From assembly GCA_934746185.1 (NCBI GenBank), contig CAKVEY010000022.1, forward strand, positions 1 through 14,282: a stretch of 14,282 nt of DNA, written 5' to 3'. This DNA is from an uncultured Clostridia bacterium (lineage in GTDB: Bacteria; Bacillota; Clostridia; Christensenellales; UBA1242). The notes beneath the pieces are model-generated. The model ran no database searches and had not been told where the DNA came from. It saw only the letters and a list, made by a program, of their open reading frames with translations. A program made the position numbers and the translations under genes. Shown here piece by piece: positions 5,416 through 14,282 of the stretch; within the stretch, counting starts at the first letter, position 1, and every line of letters begins with the position of its first letter.

Positions 5416-6111
5416 TTACGAAAGTCTTATAACTGTTAAAGTCGCACTTGAACCACCATTGCCTACAATCTTTGTTGCATTTAAAACTACTGGAATTAAA
5501 GACACGTCGTTTCCTTCATATAAATTTAATACAAAATGTCCACTTGATGTAGAATCTTCACTCAAAGGTCTTGCTGTGTTTATATCTCTAGTTCCATCAA
5601 TAGCAATTGCTATACTATCTGTTCCTGCGCCACCCGTTGCTCGATTTACATAATAAGATACAAAATATGTGCCTGTTGCTGGAATGACTATTGAAGAACC
5701 TGTTACTACTAAACCATTATTTGTTAAAATTGTTGACATAGTAAGTGGCGTTCCCGAAGATAAATCTTGACCTGCCATACTTAATATTGTGGCGTTTTGG
5801 TTCGACACTTTTCCGTCGTCGCCTTTTTCTCCTTTTTTGCCACGCTCACCTTGGTCGCCTTTTTCTCCTTTTTCACCAGTTTCGCCTTTATCTCCCTTAG
5901 GTCCTTGTGGTCCAGTTTCACCAGTATCCCCCTTATCTCCTTTTGGTCCTATTTCTCCTGCTGCACCAGTTGGCCCAGTACAACCTGTTGCTCCTGTTGG
6001 GCCAGTAATTGATGATATATGTTTAGGATTAAGATTTATTGAGCAAGGTACAAATTTTGGTGTAGGTTGCTTATTTTTTGCAATATATTCATAATATTCT
6101 CTACAATTCAT
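5416..6111 (-). CDS. Collagen-like BclA-type surface protein
   Basis: 231 aa. Residues 1-36 are a short head with Cys3 and Cys23 and no signal peptide. Residues 37-102 are 22 uninterrupted Gly-X-Y triplets, starting with threonine- and proline-rich ones (GPT GAT GCT GPT) and becoming highly charged (GDK, GEK, GER). Residues 103-231 form a beta-rich, glycine- and serine-rich domain ending ATLTVIRLS, the pattern of the TNF/C1q-like C-terminal trimerisation domain of BclA exosporium proteins. Known members form trimeric hair-like filaments on spores. Lack of a signal peptide fits assembly on a spore surface from the mother cell, but sporulation by this organism is not shown here. AAGGAG precedes the ATG; terminators on both sides make it a single-gene unit. 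Confidence 0.85.
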   Translation of the reverse strand: MNCREYYEYIAKNKQPTPKFVPCSINLNPKHISSITGPTGATGCTGPTGAAGEIGPKGDKGDTGETGPQGPKGDKGETGEKGEKGDQGERGKKGEKGDDGKVSNQNATILSMAGQDLSSGTPLTMSTILTNNGLVVTGSSIVIPATGTYFVSYYVNRATGGAGTDSIAIAIDGTRDINTARPLSEDSTSSGHFVLNLYEGNDVSLIPVVLNATKIVGNGGSSATLTVIRLS

Positions 6112-6174
6112 AAAAAACTCCTTAAAATTTCGTTATAACATAATATTTCAAAATTAGATTTTATGATACAAACA

Positions 6175-6206
6175 AAAAAGAAAGAAGTTAAAACTTCTCT
6201 CTTTTT
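6175..6206 (-). terminator. Terminator of the 1441-aa protein gene
   Basis: A 15-bp stem with one mismatch (6175-6189 with 6192-6206) overlaps the stop codon of the large gene and ends in a T-run on the minus strand. It separates that operon from the collagen gene. Confidence 0.75.
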
Positions 6207-9200
6207 ATTTTTGATATTTCCAAACTGCATATAAAATTGTATCTTCAGTAACTGTTAAATTAGTTAAAACATCATAACTTTCTGTTTTAGGTTCGGTTGC
6301 AAGTTTGTTATATGAAAGTTGTTTAGTTCCTTCTACGCTCCACGAATGAACAACAAATTTATATGATTTTTCAATCCACATAGCCTTATATTTATATGTG
6401 CAACTTGATGTATATTTTGATGGGTCAATGTTTGTTCCTTCTAAAACTTTAAAACTACTTACGCTTGTAGGTACTGATGCACAAGTGATTTTGCCAAACT
6501 TGTTATCATTATTATCTTGCCAACTATCTGGTTTAGTCCAGTTTACATTAAATGTCACTGTTACATATTGTTTTACATCAATAGACCAATTAGCAACTAT
6601 GTTTATATCAAAATTTGGTAAATTGTAGTTAGATAAATCATTAATTTTTTCAGTACCTAAGAAATATCCATTAAATGTATAAATAGTTCTTTCAGTTTGT
6701 GTTCCGTCATCTTCAAAATAACTATTTTGTGAATGGAATTGAATTAAATCACCCTGATAAAGAGTTAATTCTTGATTAATTACAATTCCGTATTGCGAAA
6801 CTATGCTTACTTTATACATATTTTTAATATAAATATTAACATCATTATTAGGCATTACAAAATTATTTATATCAATTTCATTTGTGAAAGTATTATCTAA
6901 ATAGTATTTTGTAGTAGCATTAAATTTAGCACCAGTAAGAGTTAAAATATTCCCTTCTAAAACTCTACGAGAAAGTATTTTTTCACCATAATCAAAAACA
7001 TTTACTAAATATGTTTCTTTACTATCTATAATAGACCATTTTGCATATAGTGTTATATCTTGATTAGGTGCAAGACTATTTTCGTAAAGATATTTACATT
7101 CTTCATCTAAATACCAGCCGTCAAATTGTTTTGTATAAATTCCATCGTCAGTTTCTTCAATTAATAAGTCAAAATATATTGGTAATTCTAAAACCGAATT
7201 TTCAAGCACAGTTAAGTTTGGTTTTGCTTCGCCACCATTAGTAACAAATGTAATTGTTACATAATTTTGAGTTTCTGTTTCCCACAAAGCATACAAAGTT
7301 GTATCTTTTCTTGGCATAACATTACTTAAATACTCAGTATCTTTATCGAAAGTTTTTGTTGTGTACCAGCCAACAAAAGTATATGTCATTTTTTGAATAT
7401 TGTTATCAACAAAATAACTATCTAGGTTAGGTAAAGCAACTTTTGCACCTGCAATTCCTTCAATATTATCTACTTTTTGGCTAGAATTTGTTTCAAAACT
7501 TAAAGTAAATTTTCGTTGATTTGATAGTTGCCAATCTCCGTTATAAGCGTCCCATTCAGCGCCTTCTTTATATTGAGAATTGTTGTCAATATAGTTATAC
7601 ATATCATTAAAATTAATAATACTTCCTAAATTAATATGAGTTAAATCGTTTGAATTTAAAGTTATATTTACGCTATCAGTTAATGGCATATACATATTAA
7701 ATGAAATTCCACCGATAACCATTTTGCTATTAAATTCAACTGTTTTAATTCCTAATGCCATTGTATCAAGTTTATCATTTTCAGCAAGTTCTTTTAAGTT
7801 TAATGTTAATGAATATGAATTTTCTGTTGAACTATAATCTTTTAGAATGTTACTATAATCTATTGGATTAATTCTTTCCTTATTAACTGCTTCGTTAATA
7901 GCGTCCATAATTGAACTGCTAAAACCTAAACCATATTGTAAAATATAGTAAAGTGGGTCATCTAAAAGCGTATCTAAATGTATTTTTAGTTTCTTTTCAA
8001 AAGTACGGTTGCTAACCATAAATACAGGTACTTCTTCACTTCTATGGAAGTAAACCATATTATCTTTAATATAAACATTTAAAATACGATTTAATCCCGA
8101 ATATATTCCACTAACTGTATTGCCTGCTTTATAAGGTGCGTCATCATTAACACCAGGAATAACAGGAACAGCGCCTATTTTTATGTTTGCTTCAAAATTA
8201 TTATTTTCTAATAATTTTATTTTAGCATTTAATGGAATATTCCAGTCTATATCTATACTTAAAACTTTTAATTTTAAGTTTATGCTACCGTTTATTTCAA
8301 AATCTTTAAATTCAGTAGTATTTTTAATTGCTACTAATAATTTATCTATGTTAGATAAATTTATGTAATTGCCTTGTGGGGCACTTGTAATAGGTTCAAA
8401 TTCTGTTAAACTTATTTCTAAATTTGTTAATTCGTTATTGTTTAATTTTAAAGTATTAATACTTAATTTTGACAAACCTGAATTATCATAATTAATATTT
8501 AAAGTGTCTAAATTAATACCAAAATCTTCTAAATTTAACGAAACATTAAGGTCTGTTTCAGTAACTAAAATTGATTTTAACATATCAAGTTTTAATTTTT
8601 CAAGCATTTCATTTTTTGAATTTGAATTAATTAAATTCTTAATATTATCAAAAGTATTAGTGCTTACATCAATATTTAATATTTCGCAAATTGTATCAAT
8701 TAATCCTTTAATACTATTTCCACTTATTTTTGCGTACATATTGTTATATTTTATGTATAACATATTGTTTAAATAAGTGATGTCAATATTATGGTCATTA
8801 GTTACAGTTCTTACTGGTGTTGCGTTTTTAACGCCACTAGTGTAAGAATAAACATTCGTTGTAGTTTTAACAATTAAACTTATTTGTGCTTTTAAATCGC
8901 TTAAACTTAATTCGGTTTGTTTAACGCTAGAAAAATCAATTTTAACTTTGCTTGCAGGCAATAAATTAATTATTGTTTGTGTTTCTTTTGTTATAACATC
9001 ATTTGCGTCTTTTTCAAATTTTGTATTAACTAAATCTGTTTGTAAACCAAAAGAAATTTGTTTATTTTGTTCAATTTGATTATATGTTTTAAATAAAGAT
9101 TCAGCAAATTCAGGCAAAGATTTTAAGTCAGTGTAATCGTTTTCCTTAATTTCAGTTGCTTCAAATTCTTTACTATAACCTAGTTTTACATCTAATTTTC

Positions 9201-10530
9201 CGTTTAAAACATTAAGATTTGTAATAATAATGCTATCGAATTGATTGTTTTTGTTTAGTACAATTTCTAAATTTAAGTCAAAATCTAATCCAATAGAATT
9301 ACCATTTATTTTAACTTTTATGCTATTTTCTTCGCCATTAGTAAATTCTAATAAGTTATTGATGTTAATTTTACTTAAATCAAATTTAGAAAAATCAAAA
9401 TTTGTAACAAGATTTTTTAAATATGAAATAACATCTTCATCTTCTTTTGTTATATTTAATTCTTTTAAAATTATATTTAAGGTACTAACTAAATCGTCTT
9501 GATTTATTTTTAATTTTAAACCGTTTAAAGCAACATAAATATTATCATCTACATAGTTTAAACCAAGTTTATAAACATTATCATTTGATTGAACATCAAA
9601 ATTAGAATAGCATTTAATTTTACTATTAAAATCTAAATCTACTGCTCCAATTAAACTAGCATTCATTTTACCTAAATATTTAGCGTTTACATTTAGATGT
9701 AATTTTTTATTACTAATAATTTCTTTAACGCTATCTAAAATATTTAAAGTATTTGTTATATTAACATATTTTTCTTCGTTTTGTGGAACAGAAATTGTTA
9801 CATCTTTTTTTGTTAATCCTGCTTCTAATTCTACACTTTTTCCTGCAAGATTATCTAAATTAAGTGATATATTTTTCACCATAAACTCGCTATCAGCAAC
9901 AATATTTATAGTTATATCATCAGTTAATTCAAAAGGTAACTTTAAATCTCCGTTTTCTAGTTTTTCAGCTTTTAAATTTTGTAGTTTTGTTAGTAAACTA
10001 CTTGTGTCAAATTCTTCTAAATTAATTCCTAAATCTAAATTTAAGTCAAATAGCGATAAACTCTCTATTATTTTAGTTAAACTTGAAGTTTCAACTTTAA
10101 TATTCATTGTTTCGTTAGAAAGATAAATAACATCGTTTAAAAACGAAATATTTATGATTATAACAGAATTATCTATTGTAACAGTTAATTTGCCTGATAA
10201 TTTAATATTTTCTAAGTCTATAATTGAAATATCACCATCAAATTTAACATTTACATTATCACCTATTTTTACACTATCTGTGCTTAAAGTATTAGTAGAG
10301 TTTGATAAGTTTAAATTTAAACTAACATTTGCTCCCCCCATACTAAGAAGATTGTCTATAACTTTTTCACCATCGCTTTTTTCTTGTGGAGCAATTATTC
10401 CAGGGTCTTGTTTTGTTTGATTTTCCTTAGTTTTGTTACGCAAAATAAGGTTATTGACTTCAATAGTGCCAAAAGCCGATGCCCCTAAGGTTATAACAAA
10501 TGTTAAAACATAAAGTAAAAATCTTTTCAT
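6205..10530 (-). CDS. Giant secreted protein: four LolA/LppX-like units plus InlB-type repeats
   Basis: 1441 aa. A signal peptide or anchor (1-21, core LLYVLTFVITLGASAF, possible cut after ASA) has no lipobox Cys. Residues of about 60-970 show four diverged units of 210-260 aa, beginning near 57, 263, 474 and 726. Each opens with an amphipathic helix (VIDNLLSM, ILDSVKEII, FAESLFKTY, IDKLLVAI), then alternating strands with N-x-IY-type turns (LNDVIYLSNE, DDNIYVALNG, NNMLYIKYNN, DNMVYFHRSE), like LolA/LppX-type half-barrels; this fold is inferred. Residues of about 1005-1438 hold about five Listeria-Bacteroides (InlB B) repeats, clearest at GWYTTK...TLYALWE and GWYLDEE...TLYAKWS. No LPXTG, so it is released or held by its N-terminus. 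It follows the 305-aa gene by 11 bp. Function unknown: a cell-surface lipid-, glycan- or adhesion-related role is possible. Confidence 0.75.
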   Translation of the reverse strand: MKRFLLYVLTFVITLGASAFGTIEVNNLILRNKTKENQTKQDPGIIAPQEKSDGEKVIDNLLSMGGANVSLNLNLSNSTNTLSTDSVKIGDNVNVKFDGDISIIDLENIKLSGKLTVTIDNSVIIINISFLNDVIYLSNETMNIKVETSSLTKIIESLSLFDLNLDLGINLEEFDTSSLLTKLQNLKAEKLENGDLKLPFELTDDITINIVADSEFMVKNISLNLDNLAGKSVELEAGLTKKDVTISVPQNEEKYVNITNTLNILDSVKEIISNKKLHLNVNAKYLGKMNASLIGAVDLDFNSKIKCYSNFDVQSNDNVYKLGLNYVDDNIYVALNGLKLKINQDDLVSTLNIILKELNITKEDEDVISYLKNLVTNFDFSKFDLSKININNLLEFTNGEENSIKVKINGNSIGLDFDLNLEIVLNKNNQFDSIIITNLNVLNGKLDVKLGYSKEFEATEIKENDYTDLKSLPEFAESLFKTYNQIEQNKQISFGLQTDLVNTKFEKDANDVITKETQTIINLLPASKVKIDFSSVKQTELSLSDLKAQISLIVKTTTNVYSYTSGVKNATPVRTVTNDHNIDITYLNNMLYIKYNNMYAKISGNSIKGLIDTICEILNIDVSTNTFDNIKNLINSNSKNEMLEKLKLDMLKSILVTETDLNVSLNLEDFGINLDTLNINYDNSGLSKLSINTLKLNNNELTNLEISLTEFEPITSAPQGNYINLSNIDKLLVAIKNTTEFKDFEINGSINLKLKVLSIDIDWNIPLNAKIKLLENNNFEANIKIGAVPVIPGVNDDAPYKAGNTVSGIYSGLNRILNVYIKDNMVYFHRSEEVPVFMVSNRTFEKKLKIHLDTLLDDPLYYILQYGLGFSSSIMDAINEAVNKERINPIDYSNILKDYSSTENSYSLTLNLKELAENDKLDTMALGIKTVEFNSKMVIGGISFNMYMPLTDSVNITLNSNDLTHINLGSIINFNDMYNYIDNNSQYKEGAEWDAYNGDWQLSNQRKFTLSFETNSSQKVDNIEGIAGAKVALPNLDSYFVDNNIQKMTYTFVGWYTTKTFDKDTEYLSNVMPRKDTTLYALWETETQNYVTITFVTNGGEAKPNLTVLENSVLELPIYFDLLIEETDDGIYTKQFDGWYLDEECKYLYENSLAPNQDITLYAKWSIIDSKETYLVNVFDYGEKILSRRVLEGNILTLTGAKFNATTKYYLDNTFTNEIDINNFVMPNNDVNIYIKNMYKVSIVSQYGIVINQELTLYQGDLIQFHSQNSYFEDDGTQTERTIYTFNGYFLGTEKINDLSNYNLPNFDINIVANWSIDVKQYVTVTFNVNWTKPDSWQDNNDNKFGKITCASVPTSVSSFKVLEGTNIDPSKYTSSCTYKYKAMWIEKSYKFVVHSWSVEGTKQLSYNKLATEPKTESYDVLTNLTVTEDTILYAVWKYQK

Positions 10531-10541
10531 ATAATTTCCTT

Positions 10542-11459
10542 TTAAATTGTTGTTTTATCGGTCAATGCAGGAATAACAAAATCTTCATCATAATTAAAGG
10601 TATTTGTTAAAGTTCCAACCGATTTTGCTGTAATACCAACATTTACGCTATAATTTTCTTTGCTTACAAATTTTAAAATACGATAGTTACTATCCATTGT
10701 AACAGTAATTTCAGGGTTAGATGTAAAGTTAGGATAATCAATAAGTCCACCAGTGTCTTTCATAGTTTTTACATAATTAACAACTGATTTACTTTTATCT
10801 AGCGTTAAAGTGAAAACATAATTTCCGTCTTCATCTTTTGTTACTGGACTTTCGCTTATCACCGTTTTTGAAGATACTATGTATGTCATATACTCATTTA
10901 AAGTACTACCATATTTTGCTTTATACTCTTGCATAGTTTTTATTGCACCACTACCAATATTATCTGCTTCGGTTTTCCAAGTAACAGTTTTTCCATTTAA
11001 AGTTCCAGTGTAATGTTTTAATTCGTTATTAGTAAAGTAATATCTATTTAACGCTTTTGCAAATTTGCTTACACTCACATTTTCAGTAAAAATTTTATCA
11101 CCATTTCTCACTGTTTTAGCGTTAATAGTTTGATTAACGCCCATTGCTTTAACTAAGCCTACGCCAATAATTTCAACTTTTTCACAACTAAATGTTGTAT
11201 CGAACGCAAGCACGCAACATTTTATAGCACCAAGTTCAACCGGCGTTTTTGTTTGTGCTTCACTTTTTATAGGTTTTACATTATCGGTTAATTCTGTTAC
11301 ATTAAAATTATACCTATTAGGGTCTAACCTTTGCGAGTTATAATATATCCCCAAAGAAACGCCTAAAAAAATACCTACAAAGCCTACAATTAATAATCTT
11401 ATAAGCATAGATTTTTTGCTGTTCTTTTTATTTATTGCTTCTTTTACATTTGATTCCAT
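10542..11459 (-). CDS. Membrane-anchored extracytoplasmic protein, LolA-like
   Basis: 305 aa. A basic start is followed by one membrane helix (18-40), so the bulk is outside the cell. The outer part is beta-rich. It has Cys81, Cys82 and Cys92, a helical segment (MQEYKAKYGSTLNEYMTYIV), and a closing strand pair (ITVTMDSNYRILKFVSKENY) that resembles the last strands of LolA/DUF6612-type lipoproteins. No lipobox. It is the first gene of a two-gene operon with the 1441-aa protein; a shared fold would suggest both handle the same ligand or interact. AAGGACG lies just before the ATG and a promoter candidate 20-50 bp further up (11483-11511). Confidence 0.7.
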   Translation of the reverse strand: MESNVKEAINKKNSKKSMLIRLLIVGFVGIFLGVSLGIYYNSQRLDPNRYNFNVTELTDNVKPIKSEAQTKTPVELGAIKCCVLAFDTTFSCEKVEIIGVGLVKAMGVNQTINAKTVRNGDKIFTENVSVSKFAKALNRYYFTNNELKHYTGTLNGKTVTWKTEADNIGSGAIKTMQEYKAKYGSTLNEYMTYIVSSKTVISESPVTKDEDGNYVFTLTLDKSKSVVNYVKTMKDTGGLIDYPNFTSNPEITVTMDSNYRILKFVSKENYSVNVGITAKSVGTLTNTFNYDEDFVIPALTDKTTI

Positions 11460-11482
11460 TTTTCGTCCTTTTTACAGTGGAA

Positions 11483-11511
11483 ATTATATCGTAATATATT
11501 CAATTCGTAAA
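11483..11511 (-). promoter_or_regulatory. Sigma-A-type promoter of the secreted-protein operon
   Basis: On the minus strand, TTTACG (11511-11506) and a perfect TATAAT (11488-11483) are separated by 17 bp, upstream of the start codon at 11459. The -35 box is imperfect. Confidence 0.55.
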
Positions 11512-11528
11512 GAGAAATCTTTAAAATA

Positions 11529-11561
11529 AATTCTCTACTTTAAGTAAACGAAAGTAGAATT
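11529..11561. promoter_or_regulatory. Inverted repeat between divergent genes, candidate operator
   Basis: AATTCTCTACTTT (11529-11541) and AAAGTAGAATT (11551-11561) are complementary except for a 2-nt insertion, around AAGTAAACG. It sits between the promoters of the divergent operons and could be an operator for the adjacent XRE regulator. Confidence 0.35.
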
Positions 11562-11610
11562 GTTAAAAACTAACTCCCATTTGGCGAGAGTCGAAGAAAA
11601 ATAACATATT

Positions 11611-11638
11611 TTGTTGCATTTTTCAAAAAAAATATGAT
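11611..11638 (+). promoter_or_regulatory. Promoter of the membrane XRE regulator
   Basis: TTGTTG (11611-11616) and TATGAT (11633-11638) are 16 bp apart. Transcription would start near 11645, only a few bases before the ATG at 11649, which has no ribosome site. The transcript would be leaderless or nearly so. Confidence 0.55.
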
Positions 11639-11648
11639 AAAATTAAAT

Positions 11649-12304
<656 letters not shown>

Positions 12305-12493
12305 CGAATAATTGATTTATAAGATTTTGAATTAGTAAATTTAAAAAATTTTAATAATTTATAAGTTAAATGATTATATAATTATAAGTTTTAAAATCAT
12401 AAAAATCAGTCTGTTAAATTGATATAAAATAATAATTAATAGATTAAACTTAATAAATAAAATAATAACTAAAATCAAAAACTAAATAAAATT
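12305..12493. other. AT-rich intergenic stretch
   Basis: About 190 bp of almost pure A and T with no open frame, promoter pair or stable hairpin that I can defend. Confidence 0.6.
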
Positions 12494-12522
12494 AAAAAAG
12501 AGCAATTAAATTGCTCTTTTTT
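12494..12522. terminator. Bidirectional terminator between convergent genes
   Basis: AAAAAAGAGCAA (12494-12505) and TTGCTCTTTTTT (12511-12522) form a perfect 12-bp stem with a 5-nt loop. A and T runs allow termination from both sides. The minus-strand gene's stop codon overlaps its edge. Confidence 0.85.
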
Positions 12523-13510
12523 ATTTAACTAAAACATCGTCCATAATGTTTTTAATGCTTTTTTGTTGACTTTTTATTCTCTTAGTAGGTTGAATTTTCA
12601 ATTTTGGTTGTTCTAGAACTACAACTTTTGGTTTTTGTTCTTCTTTTTTAATTTTATTTTGTAATTTATCAATCATCTTATTAATGTAGTTTGATTTACA
12701 TTTTTGTAACACGATTAAATTATTTGAAATAGGTTTAGGCAAAACTTCAAAAACTTTTTCAATACTTTCGGTTAATAATTCGTTTTTTGTTTTATAGTCG
12801 TTTTCTTCTAAATTCAAATATTTTTTTGCAATAGTTTCTTCTTTCTCGTAGTCTTTTAAAACTTTTTTACCTTTTTCAGTCTTTTCTAACTCTTCAACAT
12901 TTTTTTTGTAGCAAATCATATAATCATCATCAACTTTAATTTGCTTTTTAACATATAATAAACGAATTTTTCTATCTAATGTGTTTTTAAATTCTTCATC
13001 ATCGTTTAAATATTTTTTACCACCATTATTATCTACAATAATATTAAATGCTTCATAAACGCTTGATTTAAAAACATCATTATTAGGCAAGACAATCTTT
13101 TTAAGTATCGTCGCTTGTGTATTTTCAATATATCCTTTTGCTTTATAAATTGGTTCTAAAAGTTCAAGCACAGCCATTTTGTAACCTGCTTTATCACTAT
13201 CAATAACTTTTACAGCAAAATTTAAAAAACTAAAAGCATTTACTGGATTTTCACTCTTAACGAATAAGATGTTTTCATAATTATCTTCTATAACCTTACG
13301 GCATTTAATTAATTCTTCTTTTATTTCGTCTTGAATAAAATATTCGCCAAATTCGTTATAATTGCCTAGCATTAAGTTTTCAATAACATCATTATATTGT
13401 TCTAACTTATATCTATCAATTTCATATTTTTCGTTTAAAATTCCACCGTCAATATCTTTACGCAAATATTTTGGATTTTCTTTTTCTAAATCGGCAAGTT
13501 TTAATTCCAT
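12521..13510 (-). CDS. Hypothetical charged, mostly helical cytoplasmic protein
   Basis: 329 aa from ATG 13510; upstream in-frame GTG codons at 13514-13519 overlap the likely ribosome site GGGTGG, so the shorter form is preferred. The protein is very rich in Lys, Glu, Asn and Ile, with no signal peptide or membrane segment. Residues 1-260 look helical; the C-terminal region of about 60 residues is a basic, proline-containing tail (QKPKVVVLEQPKLKIQPTKR) ending in a short helix (IKNIMDDVLVK), which may bind nucleic acid or a partner. I recognise no domain. It has its own terminator; the small gene at 13590 lies 79 bp upstream. Confidence 0.65.
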   Translation of the reverse strand: MELKLADLEKENPKYLRKDIDGGILNEKYEIDRYKLEQYNDVIENLMLGNYNEFGEYFIQDEIKEELIKCRKVIEDNYENILFVKSENPVNAFSFLNFAVKVIDSDKAGYKMAVLELLEPIYKAKGYIENTQATILKKIVLPNNDVFKSSVYEAFNIIVDNNGGKKYLNDDEEFKNTLDRKIRLLYVKKQIKVDDDYMICYKKNVEELEKTEKGKKVLKDYEKEETIAKKYLNLEENDYKTKNELLTESIEKVFEVLPKPISNNLIVLQKCKSNYINKMIDKLQNKIKKEEQKPKVVVLEQPKLKIQPTKRIKSQQKSIKNIMDDVLVK

Positions 13511-13589
13511 AACCACCACCCTATGTAAGATTATAGCACATAAAACAAATTTTTACAACAAAAAACTAATTTGCAAACTTAAATTTACA

Positions 13590-13772
13590 TTAATCTATAT
13601 CCAGTTCATTTTCATAAAAAATAATATCAAGTTCAATGCTTTCTATTCTTTCCTTTAAAAACTCACAAACATTAACATCGTTACAACATTGTAATTGTGT
13701 TTGAAACCTTAATTTTTTATTCTTTAAATCTTGTAATTTATCTTGTAATTCTTTTAAAACTTCTGCTGTCAT
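13590..13772 (-). CDS. Small coiled-coil hypothetical protein
   Basis: 60 aa, nearly all helical with heptad spacing (VLKELQDKLQDLKNKKLRF, then FLKERIESIELDIIFYENEL) broken by a short segment QCCNDVNVC with three Cys. This suggests a helical hairpin, perhaps dimeric, with possible metal binding or disulphide formation at the turn. A strong AAAGGGAG site precedes the ATG. It lies between tuf and the 329-aa gene on the same strand, without an obvious terminator after it, so it may be cotranscribed with that gene. Confidence 0.6.
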   Translation of the reverse strand: MTAEVLKELQDKLQDLKNKKLRFQTQLQCCNDVNVCEFLKERIESIELDIIFYENELDID

Positions 13773-13861
13773 AATATTCTCCCTTTATTTGAAAATTATA
13801 ACACTTTTTAAAAGAGTAAAAATTATGTTAATTTATCACTTTTTAGCGAATTTTGTAGATT

Positions 13862-13887
13862 AAAAAAGAAGGATAAATCCTTCTTTT
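13862..13887 (-). terminator. Terminator of tuf
   Basis: AAAAGAAGGAT (13864-13874) pairs with ATCCTTCTTTT (13877-13887). On the minus strand it follows the tuf stop by about 14 bp and ends in a T-run. Confidence 0.8.
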
Positions 13888-13901
13888 AATATTATTAAAA
13901 A

Positions 13902-14282
13902 CTATTTAATAATTTTAGTAACAACACCAGAACCAACTGTTCTGCCACCTTCACGGATAGCGAAACGTAAGCCTTCTTCAATAGCGATATCAGTAATTAA
14001 TTTGATATCCATTGTAATGTTGTCGCCTGGCATAACCATTTCAACGCCTTGTGGTAATTCAATAGTACCAGTAACGTCTGTTGTACGGAAATAGAATTGA
14101 GGTCTGTAACCATTAAAGAATGGAGTATGACGGCCACCTTCTTCTTTCTTTAAAACGTATACTTGTGCAGTGAATTCTGTATGAGGGTGAATTGTGCCTG
14201 GTTTTGCTAAAACTTGTCCTCTTTCGATATCTTTTCTTTCAATACCACGAAGTAAAGCACCGATATTATCACCAGCTTCTGC
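13902..14282 (-). CDS. tuf: Elongation factor Tu, C-terminal part (start outside window)
   Basis: The last 126 residues and a TAG stop (13902-13904) are present; the gene continues past the right edge. It reads AEAGDNIGALLRGIERKDIE, then GQVLAKPGTIHPHTEF, RHTPFFNGYRPQFYFRTTDV, and ends GGRTVGSGVVTKIIK. These are the invariant parts of EF-Tu domains 2 (end) and 3. EF-Tu carries aminoacyl-tRNA to the ribosome with GTP. Domain 3 helps bind the tRNA T-arm and EF-Ts. It is an ordinary housekeeping gene that anchors this end of the window to the host chromosome. Its ending KIIK is typical of Firmicutes. Confidence 0.98.
   Translation of the reverse strand, partial: AEAGDNIGALLRGIERKDIERGQVLAKPGTIHPHTEFTAQVYVLKKEEGGRHTPFFNGYRPQFYFRTTDVTGTIELPQGVEMVMPGDNITMDIKLITDIAIEEGLRFAIREGGRTVGSGVVTKIIK

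Noticed and set aside
5789..6094. Plus-strand frames rich in Pro/Ser or Phe/Ser across the collagen gene
   Set aside because: They are antisense readings of the Gly-X-Y repeat; the minus-strand gene has the ribosome site, domain structure and terminator.
6398..10420. Several plus-strand frames of 60-90 codons inside the 1441-aa gene
   Set aside because: They are overlapped fully by a continuous minus-strand gene with signal peptide and repeats, and look like random AT-rich antisense frames.
13362..13658. Plus-strand 98-codon frame near the right side
   Set aside because: It spans the start of one minus-strand gene and the end of another and has no motif; considered an artefact.

Overview
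The window is AT-rich DNA that looks like a low-GC Bacillota (Firmicutes-type) bacterium, perhaps an uncultured gut lineage. The signs are strong AAGGAG-type ribosome sites, a CCA-encoding tRNA-Asn fragment, an EF-Tu gene, a BclA-like collagen protein and InlB-type repeats. TGA is used as a stop (ends of the genes at 407-1207 and 3979-4359) and Trp is read from TGG where I checked, so the standard bacterial code applies.

Left part (1-4832): the right-hand portion of an integrated mobile element. All its genes are on the + strand and tightly packed. In order there are: three large inverted repeats (27-286); a RepA/DUF6017-like replication initiator whose own coding sequence holds two perfect DnaA boxes and four 9-bp iterons, so it is a probable replication origin; an XRE regulator; an unknown small gene; a tyrosine recombinase with a complete catalytic set; and five accessory genes (a coiled-coil protein, a DUF2786-like protein, a DUF4417 protein and two unknowns). 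It ends at a 47-bp copy of the 3' part of tRNA-Asn (4786-4832), read as attR. The intact tRNA and the left end should lie before the window. The element can probably replicate when excised, so it resembles an integrative mobilizable or conjugative element, a phage satellite or a plasmid-like prophage. No relaxase or capsid genes are visible here.

Junction (4833-5415): a hairpin that probably is the native tRNA terminator, one unknown 77-aa gene, a second pair of 12-bp-period repeats and two terminators.

Right part (5416-14282): host-like genes. A collagen-like surface protein with 22 Gly-X-Y triplets has its own unit. A two-gene operon encodes a 305-aa membrane-anchored protein and a 1441-aa secreted protein, the latter with four LolA/LppX-like units (inferred) followed by InlB-type repeats. 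Divergent from it is an XRE regulator with a membrane domain, probably made from a nearly leaderless mRNA. Then come two unknown cytoplasmic genes and the 3' end of tuf (EF-Tu). Hairpin terminators separate nearly every transcription unit.
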